From JAWSUT01 sp033549345 (GTDB lineage: Bacteria > Bacillota > Dethiobacteria > Dethiobacterales > Dethiobacteraceae), in NCBI GenBank assembly GCA_033549345.1, contig JAWSUT010000036.1, positions 1 through 24,540 on the forward strand: a stretch of 24,540 nt of DNA, read 5' to 3'. The notes beneath the pieces are model-generated. The model ran no database searches. It was not told the origin of the DNA and saw nothing but the letters and a program-made list of their open reading frames with translations. Shown piece after piece: positions 16,028 to 24,041 of the stretch. The stretch's first letter is position 1, and the number at the start of each line of letters is the position of its first letter. The position numbers and the translations under genes are program-made.

Positions 16028-16253
16028 ATTTCATCCCACCAATATCTGTGTTTGAAATTCACAACCAGATGCCTGATATTTATTTTGTATGCCGGTGGTA
16101 CGAAACACCCGGAATAGCACTGATTTTCACTACTTGCAGGCAATATACGGTTTAGTGGAGAAAGCTAATCTCTAAGGCTCTCTTTTCCAGGCATGAAATG
16201 AGAGGCTGGCGCAAATTAGTTATGCTAAACTTTGACTGTGAGGAAGTGGTGCT

Positions 16254-17114
16254 ATGGAATGGGTTGAGAGATTAAATCAGTCTATCAACTATATTGAAGA
16301 AAACCTGGATGATACAATCAGCTACGAAAAAGCTGCACAGATTGCCTGCTGCTCGACCTTTCACTTTCAGCGTATGTTTTCTTATATTGCCGGAATTCCA
16401 CTGTCCGAGTACATACGGCGCAGGCGCATGACGGCAGCAGCTTTTACTTTGCAGTCAACAGATTTGAAAATCATCGATATCGCTCTTCAGTATGGGTATG
16501 AGTCACCTACATCTTTTAATCGCGCCTTTCAAAGTGTACATGGTCTATCACCTTCGTCTGCCCGGGCTGAGGGCGTTTCTCTCAAGGCATTTCCCCGCAT
16601 CTCTTTCACGATATCAGTCAAAGGAGATGTCCAAATGAATTACAGAATTGAAAAGAAAGAAGCTTTTAGAATTGTCGGCGTCAAAGAGCACTACGAAATG
16701 AACATTGAAGAAGCTTTTACAAAGGTCCCTCTCTTCTGGCAAAAAACCATTCAGGCCGGCATAATCCCTCATATCCTTGCGCAGCTTAATCAACATCCAC
16801 TAGGTCTGCTTGGAGTCAGCACTTGCATGAACGGCAAGGACTTCGACTATTACATTGCAGCGGCTTCCGACAAACCGGCACCGGAAGAAATGGTTGAATA
16901 TGAGGTGCCTCCCTGTACCTGGGCTGTATTTGAGTGCATCGGACCCATGCCGCATGCCATTCAGGAACTGCAAAAGAGGATTATAACAGAGTGGCTGCCA
17001 ACATCCGGTTATGAATATGCGGATGCACCGGATATTGAGGTCTATTTCGAAGGTGATCAACAGTCCGCAACGTATCGCTCAGAGGTATGGCTTCCTATCA
17101 TCAAGAAGAAATAA
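16254..17114 (+). CDS. AraC-family regulator with C-terminal GyrI-like effector domain
   Basis: A 286-residue regulator. Two HTH motifs occupy about 8-105 (ISYEKAAQIACCSTFHFQRMFSYI, then IIDIALQYGYESPTSFNRAF), with the AraC signature G-Y-x-S-P-x-S-F-x-R-x-F. After a short linker, residues about 125-284 match the GyrI-like/BmrR effector domain (FRIVGVKEHYEMN, VPPCTWAVFECIGPMPHAIQELQKRI, PDIEVYFEGD), which binds hydrophobic or cationic small molecules and carries the conserved acidic E-V-Y-F segment. This is the Rob-like layout of drug- or stress-responsive activators. It stands alone, ending in a strong terminator; targets are not visible. GAGG lies about 10 nt before the start. Confidence 0.93.
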   Translation: MEWVERLNQSINYIEENLDDTISYEKAAQIACCSTFHFQRMFSYIAGIPLSEYIRRRRMTAAAFTLQSTDLKIIDIALQYGYESPTSFNRAFQSVHGLSPSSARAEGVSLKAFPRISFTISVKGDVQMNYRIEKKEAFRIVGVKEHYEMNIEEAFTKVPLFWQKTIQAGIIPHILAQLNQHPLGLLGVSTCMNGKDFDYYIAAASDKPAPEEMVEYEVPPCTWAVFECIGPMPHAIQELQKRIITEWLPTSGYEYADAPDIEVYFEGDQQSATYRSEVWLPIIKKK

Positions 17115-17142
17115 AGCATAAACTCAATAGCTATTTTGCATA

Positions 17143-17171
17143 CAAGCCAATATTGGCTTGTTTGTTTTTTA
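17143..17171 (+). terminator. Terminator of the AraC-family gene
   Basis: Perfect 8-bp stem CAAGCCAA / TTGGCTTG with a 2-nt centre, followed by TTTGTTTTTTA. Confidence 0.88.
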
Positions 17172-17208
17172 CATCCTTCATATCCTTCAATCTTTTTTTA
17201 TATTTATA

Positions 17209-17264
17209 TTGACACGGTCAAATATATTTTGTATTATTGTATTAACCACTTAATACAATAATAC
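17209..17264 (+). promoter_or_regulatory. Promoter and 34-bp GntR operator of the ABC operon
   Basis: TTGACA (17209-17214), 17-bp spacer, TATTAT (17232-17237). A perfect inverted repeat with 15-bp arms, GTATTATTGTATTAA (17231-17245) and its complement (17250-17264) around CCAC, covers the -10 box and the start site. It ends at the ribosome-binding site of gntR. Such long repeats are typical for YtrA-type GntR repressors controlling their own ABC operon. Confidence 0.9.
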
Positions 17265-17277
17265 AGGAGGTGAGACG

Positions 17278-17643
17278 ATGCCCTGGGATTTTGAATCTGA
17301 CAGACCAATCTATCTGCAGTTGATTGAGCAAATAGAATTAATGATATTTTCGGGTGAATATCCCCCCGGCTCAAAACTGCCATCTGTGCGTGATATTGCA
17401 AAAGAAGCGGCAGTCAACCCAAATACGATGCAAAGAGCCCTGACTAAACTGGAGGAAGACGGATTGATTATCACGCACCGCACCAGCGGACGTTTTATAA
17501 CGGAGGATGAAAACATGATTAATAAGGCACGCATCCGACTTGCGGAGGCGCAAACAGTTGCGTTTATAGAAAATCTGCAAAAATTAGGATTTGACAAAAC
17601 TGAGGCTTTATCATTGATCACCAAGATGTTAGAAAGGGAGTGA
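17278..17643 (+). CDS. GntR-family repressor, YtrA subfamily
   Basis: A 121-residue regulator: a winged HTH (about 8-76: PIYLQLIEQIELMIFSGEYPPGSKLPSVRDIA, then VNPNTMQRALTKLEEDGLI and RTSGRFI) plus a short helical tail for dimerisation. It lacks the large effector domain of other GntR classes, which defines the YtrA subfamily. Members repress operons for ABC exporters that answer to cell-wall or membrane stress. The ATG at 17278 follows AGGAGGTGAGACG. The 34-bp operator immediately upstream supports autorepression, and the ABC ATPase gene starts 5 bp after its stop, so the operon is certain. Confidence 0.94.
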   Translation: MPWDFESDRPIYLQLIEQIELMIFSGEYPPGSKLPSVRDIAKEAAVNPNTMQRALTKLEEDGLIITHRTSGRFITEDENMINKARIRLAEAQTVAFIENLQKLGFDKTEALSLITKMLERE

Positions 17644-17648
17644 GAAAA

Positions 17649-18344
17649 ATGACAATACTAGAGTGCACTGGATTGACAAAGAATTTTGGCAACAAAAAAG
17701 CACTATCTGATATTAACCTGAAATTAGAGAAAGGAAAGATCATTGGTCTTTTAGGGCCAAATGCCAGTGGAAAAACTACCTTTATTAAACTTTTAAACGA
17801 TCTACTCACACCAACTAAGGGGGAAATCCGAATTGCGGGTATGATACCCGGCCTGGAGACTAAAAGAATTGTCTCCTACCTACCTGAAAAAACATACTTA
17901 AACGACTGGATGCGCGTACATCAGATCATTGAACTTTTTTCGGATTTCTATGCTGATTTTAAACCGGAAAAAGCTTACAGCATGCTTAAGAAGCTGAATA
18001 TAGATCCGCAAGATAAATTAAAGACGATGTCAAAAGGCACAAAGGAAAAAGTTCAGCTTATCCTTGTGATGAGCCGTGAAGCAAAGCTTTACCTGTTGGA
18101 TGAACCGATTGGCGGTGTGGACCCGGCAGCAAGAGATTATATTCTTGAGACAATTATCAGTAACTATAGTGAAGACTCAACAATTATCATATCCACTCAT
18201 CTTATCTCTAACATTGAGAAGGTTTTGGACCATGTGATTTTTATAAACCAGGGGCAGCTGGTTCTAAGCTCTTCTGTTGATGAAATTCGGGATAATGAGG
18301 GGAAATCTGTTGAAGCTCTGTTCAAGGAGGTATTTAAATGTTAA
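17649..18344 (+). CDS. ABC transporter ATP-binding protein
   Basis: A 231-residue ABC ATPase. Walker A is GPNASGKTT at 36-44. The signature motif is the variant MSKGTKEKV in place of LSGGQ. Walker B with its catalytic Glu is LYLLDEPIGGVD, and the H-loop is IISTHLI. The relaxed signature is common in ATPases of YtrA-type and related exporters. The ATG at 17649 lies 8 nt after AAGGGAG; a GTG at 17640 is also in frame. It starts 5 bp after gntR and overlaps the permease gene by 7 bp. It probably energises the permease as a homodimer at the membrane; the substrate is unknown. Confidence 0.94.
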   Translation: MTILECTGLTKNFGNKKALSDINLKLEKGKIIGLLGPNASGKTTFIKLLNDLLTPTKGEIRIAGMIPGLETKRIVSYLPEKTYLNDWMRVHQIIELFSDFYADFKPEKAYSMLKKLNIDPQDKLKTMSKGTKEKVQLILVMSREAKLYLLDEPIGGVDPAARDYILETIISNYSEDSTIIISTHLISNIEKVLDHVIFINQGQLVLSSSVDEIRDNEGKSVEALFKEVFKC

Positions 18345-19120
18345 GTAAGCTGTTAAAATACGAGCTTAAGGCTACTGCAAGAATTTTTTTACCCCTTTAT
18401 GCTGTACTGCTTTCATTCGCCCTAATCAACAGGCTGATAACTTCCGTATCCTCCGTGCAGGGGCAGCCCCCCCAAGTCATCAGTATGATCATTTATATTT
18501 CGATACTCGTTGCAATGTTTGTCATTACCTTTATTATGATGATCCAGCGCTTTTACAAAAACCTCCTTTCTGATGAAGGCTATCTGATGTTTACCCTGCC
18601 CACTAAGGCATGGAAGCACATCATCAGCAAACTCCTGGTTTCAATTTTATGGATTATAACAAGTATCTTAGCAGCCCTGATTTCAATTTTTCTTATTTCC
18701 GCAGACAGAACAACGCTGACAGAATTGATGAATGCGGTAAAACTCTTTAACGATAACATCGCCGCTTACATTAACGCATCAACTGTTGTCTTTGCCCTGG
18801 AGTTATCGTTAATTAGTTTAGCCAGCTTAGCCTCAGGTATATTAATTATCTATGCATCCATTGCTATCGGGCACTTATTCAACCAACACAGAATTATCGC
18901 TTCAATCGGAGCATTTATTGCTCTAAGCACAGTTTCGCAGATACTTTATGTTGTCATAGGTTCGGTTCTCAGCTTTAGCATCGATCTAAATACCATTGAA
19001 GCCATAGGACCGGTTGTTCACTTTGCGATGTTGTTAATTGTGATATTTCATGGGGTATTCGGAGCAGGGTACTTTATAATAACCAACTATATTCTAAGTA
19101 AACGATTGAATTTAGAATAG
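18338..19120 (+). CDS. ABC-2-type transporter permease
   Basis: A 260-residue membrane protein with six predicted segments (about 13-35, 45-68, 93-120, 145-180, 185-212 and 225-252), fitting ABC-2-type permeases that work with GntR/YtrA-linked ATPases. It opens MLSKLLKYELKATARIFLPLY, the usual amphipathic start of this group, and carries the loop FYKNLLSDEGYLMFTLPTK after helix 2, a conserved feature of these permeases. It overlaps the ATPase gene by 7 bp and has AAGGAGG upstream. The operon ends at the hairpin at 19197-19229. The substrate is unknown; antibiotic or membrane-stress export is family-based inference. Confidence 0.9.
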   Translation: MLSKLLKYELKATARIFLPLYAVLLSFALINRLITSVSSVQGQPPQVISMIIYISILVAMFVITFIMMIQRFYKNLLSDEGYLMFTLPTKAWKHIISKLLVSILWIITSILAALISIFLISADRTTLTELMNAVKLFNDNIAAYINASTVVFALELSLISLASLASGILIIYASIAIGHLFNQHRIIASIGAFIALSTVSQILYVVIGSVLSFSIDLNTIEAIGPVVHFAMLLIVIFHGVFGAGYFIITNYILSKRLNLE

Positions 19121-19196
19121 AATTATGCCTTTGATTAATAATAGCCCGTTTAAATTATTGCCACCTATTTTTACAATTCAGCAAATCGGTCCCAAT

Positions 19197-19229
19197 AAAA
19201 GGATTAGGCATAATAACCTAATCCTTTTT
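19197..19229 (+). terminator. Terminator of the gntR-ABC operon
   Basis: Perfect 12-bp stem AAAAGGATTAGG / CCTAATCCTTTT with an 8-nt loop, then T residues; 76 bp after the permease stop. Confidence 0.92.
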
Positions 19230-19352
19230 ACTATGTCGTACTTAATGAAAGTTTCAAGCCCGAGATGATTGTGAAAATAAAGAGTAAAAAGAGAAGAAAA
19301 GATAAAGGAGATTCGATGAGATGTCTCCAAAAATTAGCCATAAAATACGAGC

Positions 19353-19616
19353 CTACGCGAATCTCCACCTATAGCATGATAAGTCCGATAACACCTTCGC
19401 ATGCTGCTGATTTCTCCTGACTGTTTTTAAGATTAGTTCATCGCTGGATACATTGAAAGTTCTGCATAACAAAGCCAGCGTGTCAATATCCGGTCTTGAT
19501 TGTCCCAGTTCCCATTTGGACACAGCCTGCCTTGAAACATTTAGCATACTTCCGAATTCTTCCTGAGACAACCCTAACCCCTTTCTAATTTGAGTAACCT
19601 TATTAGCAAAATCCAT
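19353..19616 (-). CDS. XRE-family HTH regulator, probably shortened at the C-terminus
   Basis: An 87-residue protein. Residues 1-62 form a Cro/C1-type HTH (FANKVTQIRKGLGLSQEEFG, SRQAVSKWELGQSRPDIDTLALL). The start is the ATG at 19614-19616, about 10 nt after GGGAGG. After the conserved F-N-V-S-S-D-E-L-I-L, the tail (KTVRRNQQHAKVLSDLSCYRWRFA) looks unlike the membrane or sensor tails usual in this class. Just downstream in another frame, on the same strand, a hydrophobic stretch begins MANFWRHLIESPLSFLLF (starting near 19339). A frameshift that split a longer HTH-membrane protein is possible but unproven. Confidence 0.75.
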   Translation of the reverse strand: MDFANKVTQIRKGLGLSQEEFGSMLNVSRQAVSKWELGQSRPDIDTLALLCRTFNVSSDELILKTVRRNQQHAKVLSDLSCYRWRFA

Positions 19617-19748
19617 AGAATTAATTCCTCCCAAACTCAATTAAAACACTTAAATTGTAAAGTTTTAATTAACTGTACGTCAACCACGCTGCATTGCTTT
19701 TTGTCAACCAAGAGTGGAAATAATCAAAAAAGGAGTCGCGCTGTTGAG

Positions 19749-20828
19749 TCATCGCTTCTTGTTTTTCTCTCTGATAAGTCTTTTTGCATTTTTGATACCG
19801 CCTGCTTCCTTGAACATTGCAGTTATCTTTTCGGTCTCAATCTGCCTGGAATTTAAACCCTCGTACTTAACTTCTTTTCTTAACTTCCTAAAGCTTGCAA
19901 GCCGGTCCTCAGTTAGCAACCCTTCATTGATTGCTTTTTGCACTGCGCAGCTTGGCTCACCAGAATGAGTGCAATCATTAAACTTACATTTTGTTGACAG
20001 TTCATCGATATCAGCAAAGGTCTTTGATAAATCAGCTCTATCTATACCAAGCTCTCTCATGCCCGGAGTATCGATGACAACGCCACCGCTTGGCAGGGAA
20101 ATCATCTCCCGCCTGGTAGTCGTATGCCTGCCTTTATCATCATTTCTTATTTCTTTTGTTTTCAAAGTATCTTCGCCAATGAGCTTGTTAATTAATGTTG
20201 ATTTTCCAACACCGGATGAGCCAATAAATGCAATAGTTTTTCCATAGCCCAGATAGCCGTTGACAGATAAGTACCCGTCATCACCCATACTAGACGTAAC
20301 AAGCACATCAACCCCACAGGCAACAGTATCAATCTCTTCAAGTTTTTCTGGGAGATTATCACATAAATCAGCTTTCGTAAGTACGATAACTGGAATTGCA
20401 CCACTATCCCAGGCAATCCCCAGATAGCGCTCTACTCTACGAAGATTAAAATCATTATTAAGTGACATACAAATAAAAATCGTATCAATGTTTGCCGCTA
20501 CAATTTGCTCACCATCCGATGTCCCTGGAGCCTTTCTAATAAAGGCACTTTTTCTTGTCAGCACTTTGTGAATTATTGCATTCCCGTTAAGATCCTCATT
20601 GCGGTCCAGCATAACAAAATCACCTACCGCGGGATAATCGGATAAAACTTTCACATCAAAACGAAACTTTCCGGAAATTTCTGCTGTTATCTCTCCATGT
20701 TCTGTTATAACCTTGTATAAGTTCTTATACTGTGAAATTATCCTTCCAATATACAAACCTGCATATAAAGTAGCCTCAGCAGAAAATCTTTGGCTAAGCC
20801 CAAATTCTTTCATATCTATTATACTCAA
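19749..20828 (-). CDS. rsgA: Ribosome small-subunit-dependent GTPase A (RsgA/YjeQ)
   Basis: A 359-residue circularly permuted GTPase that helps mature the 30S subunit. An OB-fold domain (about 25-100) is followed by motifs in the permuted order G4 TKAD (151-154), G5 TSS (178-180), G1 GSSGVGKS (203-210) and G3 DTPG (253-256). The zinc-binding set Cys281, Cys286, His288 and Cys294 follows. I chose a TTG start (20826-20828) 8 nt after AGGAGG; the first ATG is 15 bp further in and too far from that site. The length and start resemble the longer RsgA subtype that often coexists with a housekeeping copy. The C-terminal 30 residues are Lys-rich. Base composition is AT-richer than the adjacent GNAT gene. 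Confidence 0.93.
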   Translation of the reverse strand: MSIIDMKEFGLSQRFSAEATLYAGLYIGRIISQYKNLYKVITEHGEITAEISGKFRFDVKVLSDYPAVGDFVMLDRNEDLNGNAIIHKVLTRKSAFIRKAPGTSDGEQIVAANIDTIFICMSLNNDFNLRRVERYLGIAWDSGAIPVIVLTKADLCDNLPEKLEEIDTVACGVDVLVTSSMGDDGYLSVNGYLGYGKTIAFIGSSGVGKSTLINKLIGEDTLKTKEIRNDDKGRHTTTRREMISLPSGGVVIDTPGMRELGIDRADLSKTFADIDELSTKCKFNDCTHSGEPSCAVQKAINEGLLTEDRLASFRKLRKEVKYEGLNSRQIETEKITAMFKEAGGIKNAKRLIREKNKKR

Positions 20829-20905
20829 CTTTTTGTCCTCCTGGTTTAGATGGCCAAACATGGAATATAAGTACCATGCCCTTTGACAGGCAGATGATAC
20901 TGCGG

Positions 20906-21451
20906 TTACGATTCCGCAGGTTCCAAGTTGAACTCAGGTGCAAACTCCACCCGACCCTGCACCCCGCCCAGTCCATCTTCCGACAATTCGCATGCCATAA
21001 ACACATCCGGCGGTAGCTCCAAACCCGTCACGATACCAAACGTTTCAGCCGGCCGATAGCCAAAACGCGGATAGTATGCCGGGTGGCCCACCAGCAGTGC
21101 TGACTTGAATCCCAGTTCCCGTGCCACTTGGTGGCCGGCTTCGATGAGTCGTCCGCCGATACCTTTCCCCTGATAGTCCGGTGCCACCGCCAGCGGCGCC
21201 AGGGTAAGCATCTCGTGCTCTTTCCCCCCCTGCCGGACCACCGCCCGAGTAAACATTATTTGGCCGACAATCTTCCCCTCCGTCTCAGCCACCAGGGACA
21301 GTTCCGGCACGAAGACTGCGCTGTTTCGCAGCCGCACCACGAGGTTCTGCTCATCATGATTTGTGTGCTCCGCACGGGCAAAGGCCGCCCGCACCAGTTC
21401 ATATACCTTAATATAATCTTCCTTTCGTTCCTGCCTGATAAAAACATCCAC
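20906..21451 (-). CDS. GNAT-family N-acetyltransferase, YhbS-like
   Basis: A 181-residue acetyltransferase. The acetyl-CoA-binding motif A is LAVAPDYQGKGIGGRLIEAG (about 91-110), with the Q-x-x-G-x-G pyrophosphate loop, preceded by beta-4 (MLTLAPL) and followed by ALLVGHPAYYPRFGYRPAETFGI. That H/D-P-x-Y-Y-x-R-F-G-F/Y motif marks the YhbS-like subgroup. The substrate is unknown. Translation begins at GTG (21449-21451), 8 nt after GGAGG; an ATG between them lies in a different frame. The gene is visibly richer in G+C than its neighbours rsgA and the dehydratase, which suggests a separate origin. It is likely transcribed alone. Confidence 0.9.
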   Translation of the reverse strand: MDVFIRQERKEDYIKVYELVRAAFARAEHTNHDEQNLVVRLRNSAVFVPELSLVAETEGKIVGQIMFTRAVVRQGGKEHEMLTLAPLAVAPDYQGKGIGGRLIEAGHQVARELGFKSALLVGHPAYYPRFGYRPAETFGIVTGLELPPDVFMACELSEDGLGGVQGRVEFAPEFNLEPAES

Positions 21452-21822
21452 TTCATAAACCTCCGTTTCTTTCCATGCCTCTCAGTAGCTTGTCTAACTA
21501 TCATACCATTCCGTTCGCTAAACCTAATTTCCGATTTTATAGGCAATCGCTTCTTTCAAAAGTCTTTGCAGAACATCGGCAAATGCTGCAATGACCAGTT
21601 ATATCGTTTTTATTTTATCATATAACCTTATTCTTGGTTTAACTCCATAAAAGGAAGTTCCTCCAAACTGACAGTCTGGAGGAACTGACACCCTATGAAT
21701 GATACTACGAGCTGCTTTTGGTAAACAATGCAAGGAATCTGTCCCAAATAGTGTCGTTTTTCGTCTTACCTGTTAAGCCTACTGTTACGGTATCCTCGGG
21801 TTCGCAGAACTTGCTACTCCTC
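21452..21822. other. 371-bp intergenic region with a hairpin and a startless open stretch
   Basis: Between the GNAT and dehydratase genes. It holds the hairpin AGTTCCTCCA / TGGAGGAACT (10-bp stem, 21656-21686; poor T run). On the minus strand a startless open frame ends at the TAG at 21705-21707, with the C-terminal reading GKTKNDTIWDRFLALF. I recognise no gene; the open stretch may be the tail of a lost one. Confidence 0.4.
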
Positions 21823-22782
21823 TCATATGCTTATATCTTTAAATTTATTAAATTGATCCATGCCAATATTACCGCCTGAAATAAACAAAACCACTTTATC
21901 ATCAGGGTTAAACTTAATAGCCCCCTGTAAGAATGCTCCTAAAGTGATACATGAAGATATTTCAGCTAATAATTTCCCGCTAGTTAAAAATAACTTAGTT
22001 GCTTTAAGAATATTATCTTCATCTACTGTGACAATTTTATCGACATATTTTTTTACAACAGGAAAATTAAGATTACCAGGTTTTAATGTTTGCAATCCAT
22101 CAGCTACTGACCTTGATTCCGGTGGCAAGGCAACTGGATGACCTACTGCGAAACTGTTACTGTAGCGAGCCACTGAAGTAGGTTCAACTCCAATGATTTT
22201 TATGTGTGAATTAGTTTCTTTAACTGCTGTAGATAACCCGCCTATTAATCCACCTCCACCAATTGGAACAATTATGTAATCTACATCTGGAAGTTGTTCC
22301 AGTATTTCTAAACCTGCTGTGCCTTGTCCTGCCATGATGTCATTATCATCAAATGGTGAAACATAACTCAAATCATATTTTTCACTGAGTTTTTTAGCTA
22401 CACTAAATCTTTCTGCGGGAACACAAAGAATAATTTCCGCTCCATATGATTGAATTCCTTCAACTTTGATTTTAGGTGCATTTTCAGGAACTACAACATG
22501 AGCCTTGGTACCTAGTTGTTTAGCCGCAAACGCTATAGCTTTACCATGATTTCCTGAAGAGGCTGTTATAATTCCTTTTTTCAATACGTCTTCTGGCAAG
22601 GTCATTAAAGCATTAAGAGCACCTCGGACTTTAAATGAATTGGTCTTTTGAAAAGACTCCATTTTGGCATATGCTTGGCAACCTAAATATTCATCTAGAT
22701 TATTCAAATGAAGGAGGGGGGTCTTACTGACATAGGGAGCAATACGTTTTTGTGCTTCTTGTATTGCTTCAATTGTAACCAT
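21823..22782 (-). CDS. PLP-dependent threonine/serine dehydratase
   Basis: A 319-residue fold-type II PLP enzyme of the threonine ammonia-lyase/serine racemase group. Lys51 in NSFKVRGA forms the Schiff base. SSGNHGKA (about 75-82) binds the substrate carboxylate, VPIGGGGLIGG is the phosphate-binding glycine loop, and SGGN near the end contacts the pyridine nitrogen region. There is no C-terminal ACT domain, so it is the short catabolic type and should not be feedback-inhibited by isoleucine. It may act on L-threonine, L-serine or a related hydroxy-amino acid. The start follows TTAGGAGG. A minus-strand TATAAT (22821-22826) and the palindrome AGTGAAATCACT (22843-22854) upstream are a possible promoter and operator. 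No ilv or tdc neighbours are present. Confidence 0.92.
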   Translation of the reverse strand: MVTIEAIQEAQKRIAPYVSKTPLLHLNNLDEYLGCQAYAKMESFQKTNSFKVRGALNALMTLPEDVLKKGIITASSGNHGKAIAFAAKQLGTKAHVVVPENAPKIKVEGIQSYGAEIILCVPAERFSVAKKLSEKYDLSYVSPFDDNDIMAGQGTAGLEILEQLPDVDYIIVPIGGGGLIGGLSTAVKETNSHIKIIGVEPTSVARYSNSFAVGHPVALPPESRSVADGLQTLKPGNLNFPVVKKYVDKIVTVDEDNILKATKLFLTSGKLLAEISSCITLGAFLQGAIKFNPDDKVVLFISGGNIGMDQFNKFKDISI

Positions 22783-22927
22783 GATTTTAACCTCCTAAAT
22801 GCTATATACGTGTCAATCACATTATATCCGACTGTATTACGCAGTGAAATCACTTTGCAATACATGTGACAGGGAGTACAATTTGATTTTGAACAGCACA
22901 ATATCTGTTCATACGATATCACAAAAG

Positions 22928-22965
22928 TAGACATATTTCGTTCGATACAGTATAATTATCGTACG
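22928..22965 (+). promoter_or_regulatory. Promoter and operator of Phd-Uma2 copy 2
   Basis: TAGACA (22928-22933), 17-bp spacer, TATAAT (22951-22956). An inverted repeat, CGTTCGATA (22939-22947) and TATCGTACG (22957-22965), matching at 8 of 9 positions, flanks the -10 box. This is the usual placement of a Phd-type autoregulatory operator. Confidence 0.75.
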
Positions 22966-22976
22966 AGGTGATGAAG

Positions 22977-23726
22977 ATGACCGATACCACTAAGGTTATT
23001 ACAGCCACAGAGTTAAAGACAAACCTGGGTAAATACCTTGATTATGTAATGGATGATAATGAAGTGGTAATCACAAAAAACGGAAAAAAAGCAGTGCGCC
23101 TGGCTCCATATCTTACTGAAATAGAACAATATTACACGGTTAAAGAAAAATCGCCCGATTACCAATGCGGAGGGAAAAAGGTTTCCTATGAGGAATTTAT
23201 GGAGATCTATGAAAAAAGCGAATTACGCATGGAGTACATCAACGAGGAAATTGTGCTCTTATCTTCCCCTGATACTTTCCATCAGGTCATTTCCGGAAAT
23301 TTATTTACTTCATTAAGGTATTATTTGCAGGGAAATAAATGCAAGGTATTTTTCGCTCCATTTGATGTGCACTTTTACAAAAAAGACTTTAAAACTCCTG
23401 ATGTCATGCAGCCTGATTTACTTATCGCCTGTGACGTAGAAGAGACTGTCAATGAAAAAGGAAAATACATGGGCACTCCCACCCTGTGTGTTGAGATTCT
23501 CTCCAAAAGTACCCGCTCCAAAGATATGGTTGATAAGCTAAATACTTATATGCTCTCCGGTGTTCGGGAGTTCTGGATTGTCGACCCTAAAAAACAATCT
23601 GTGTTGGTCTATGGATTTAAAGATTGCGAAGTTGATGAGTATTCCACTTATAAAGCTGAAGACACTGTAACCTCGTACTATTTTACAGACCTGATGATTA
23701 AGGTGGATGCTATATTTGAACGTTAA
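22977..23726 (+). CDS. Phd/YefM antitoxin domain fused to Uma2 nuclease-fold domain (copy 2)
   Basis: A 249-residue paralogue of the protein at 11773-12540, collinear from end to end. The Phd/YefM part is residues about 6-51 (ITATELKTNLGKYLDYVMDD, VVITKNGKKAVRLAPY). The linker CGGKKVSYEEFMEIYEKSEL is almost the same as in copy 1. The Uma2 part (about 68-235) keeps FAPFDVHF, PDVMQPDLLIACD with Asp147, PTLCVEILSKST with Glu173, and GVREFWIVD. One difference is INEEI where copy 1 has the usual INGEI. The ATG at 22977 stands 6 nt after GAGGTG. It has its own consensus promoter and operator, and no toxin gene follows. A DNA-binding nuclease or an orphan antitoxin-like regulator are the two readings. 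Confidence 0.88.
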   Translation: MTDTTKVITATELKTNLGKYLDYVMDDNEVVITKNGKKAVRLAPYLTEIEQYYTVKEKSPDYQCGGKKVSYEEFMEIYEKSELRMEYINEEIVLLSSPDTFHQVISGNLFTSLRYYLQGNKCKVFFAPFDVHFYKKDFKTPDVMQPDLLIACDVEETVNEKGKYMGTPTLCVEILSKSTRSKDMVDKLNTYMLSGVREFWIVDPKKQSVLVYGFKDCEVDEYSTYKAEDTVTSYYFTDLMIKVDAIFER

Positions 23727-23792
23727 ACACAATTTGTTTGCTTGTAACAGTGAACACATAAAATATCCGGAATAAGCATTCGCTCAAAAGAT

Positions 23793-23815
23793 AAGCCGTG
23801 TTAGTTACACGGCTT
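23793..23815 (+). terminator. Hairpin after Phd-Uma2 copy 2
   Basis: A 9-bp stem AAGCCGTGT / ACACGGCTT with a TAGTT loop, 67 bp after the stop. The following T run is weak (TGATCATTT), so termination is likely but not certain. Confidence 0.6.
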
Positions 23816-23979
23816 TGATCATTTATAGTCATCCATGTCCATCATCCCTTCGGCTGCAGGGGAGTATCCCGGATTTTGTGTAAATGAGTTTTTCACCTAA
23901 GTTTGAAGCATACTATTCTTTGGCTCTTACCCACCAGGAGGATAGGGCAATGCTGGAGAGCAACCCGAGCGCCTGGCGG

Positions 23980-24041
23980 GGTTCTGCCGGGAAAGCGGGG
24001 GGATGACGCCCCCCTTTCTTATGCACTTTCCCGGGAGAACC
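23980..24041. repeat. Large nested GC-rich palindrome beside the IS256 remnant
   Basis: Outer arms GGTTCTGCCGGGAAAG (23980-23995) and CTTTCCCGGGAGAACC (24026-24041) match at 15 of 16 positions. Inside them GGGGGG (23997-24002) and CCCCCC (24009-24014) form a second stem. A third small stem, GGGGC-GGA-GCCCC, lies at 24057-24069. The composition differs sharply from the AT-rich flank. It could be the end structure of a mobile element; no gene is seen in 23727-24077. Confidence 0.7.

Noticed and set aside
21656..21686. Strong intrinsic terminator after the dehydratase gene
   Set aside because: The 10-bp stem is good but lies over 130 bp from the stop and lacks a proper T run; recorded only as a hairpin.
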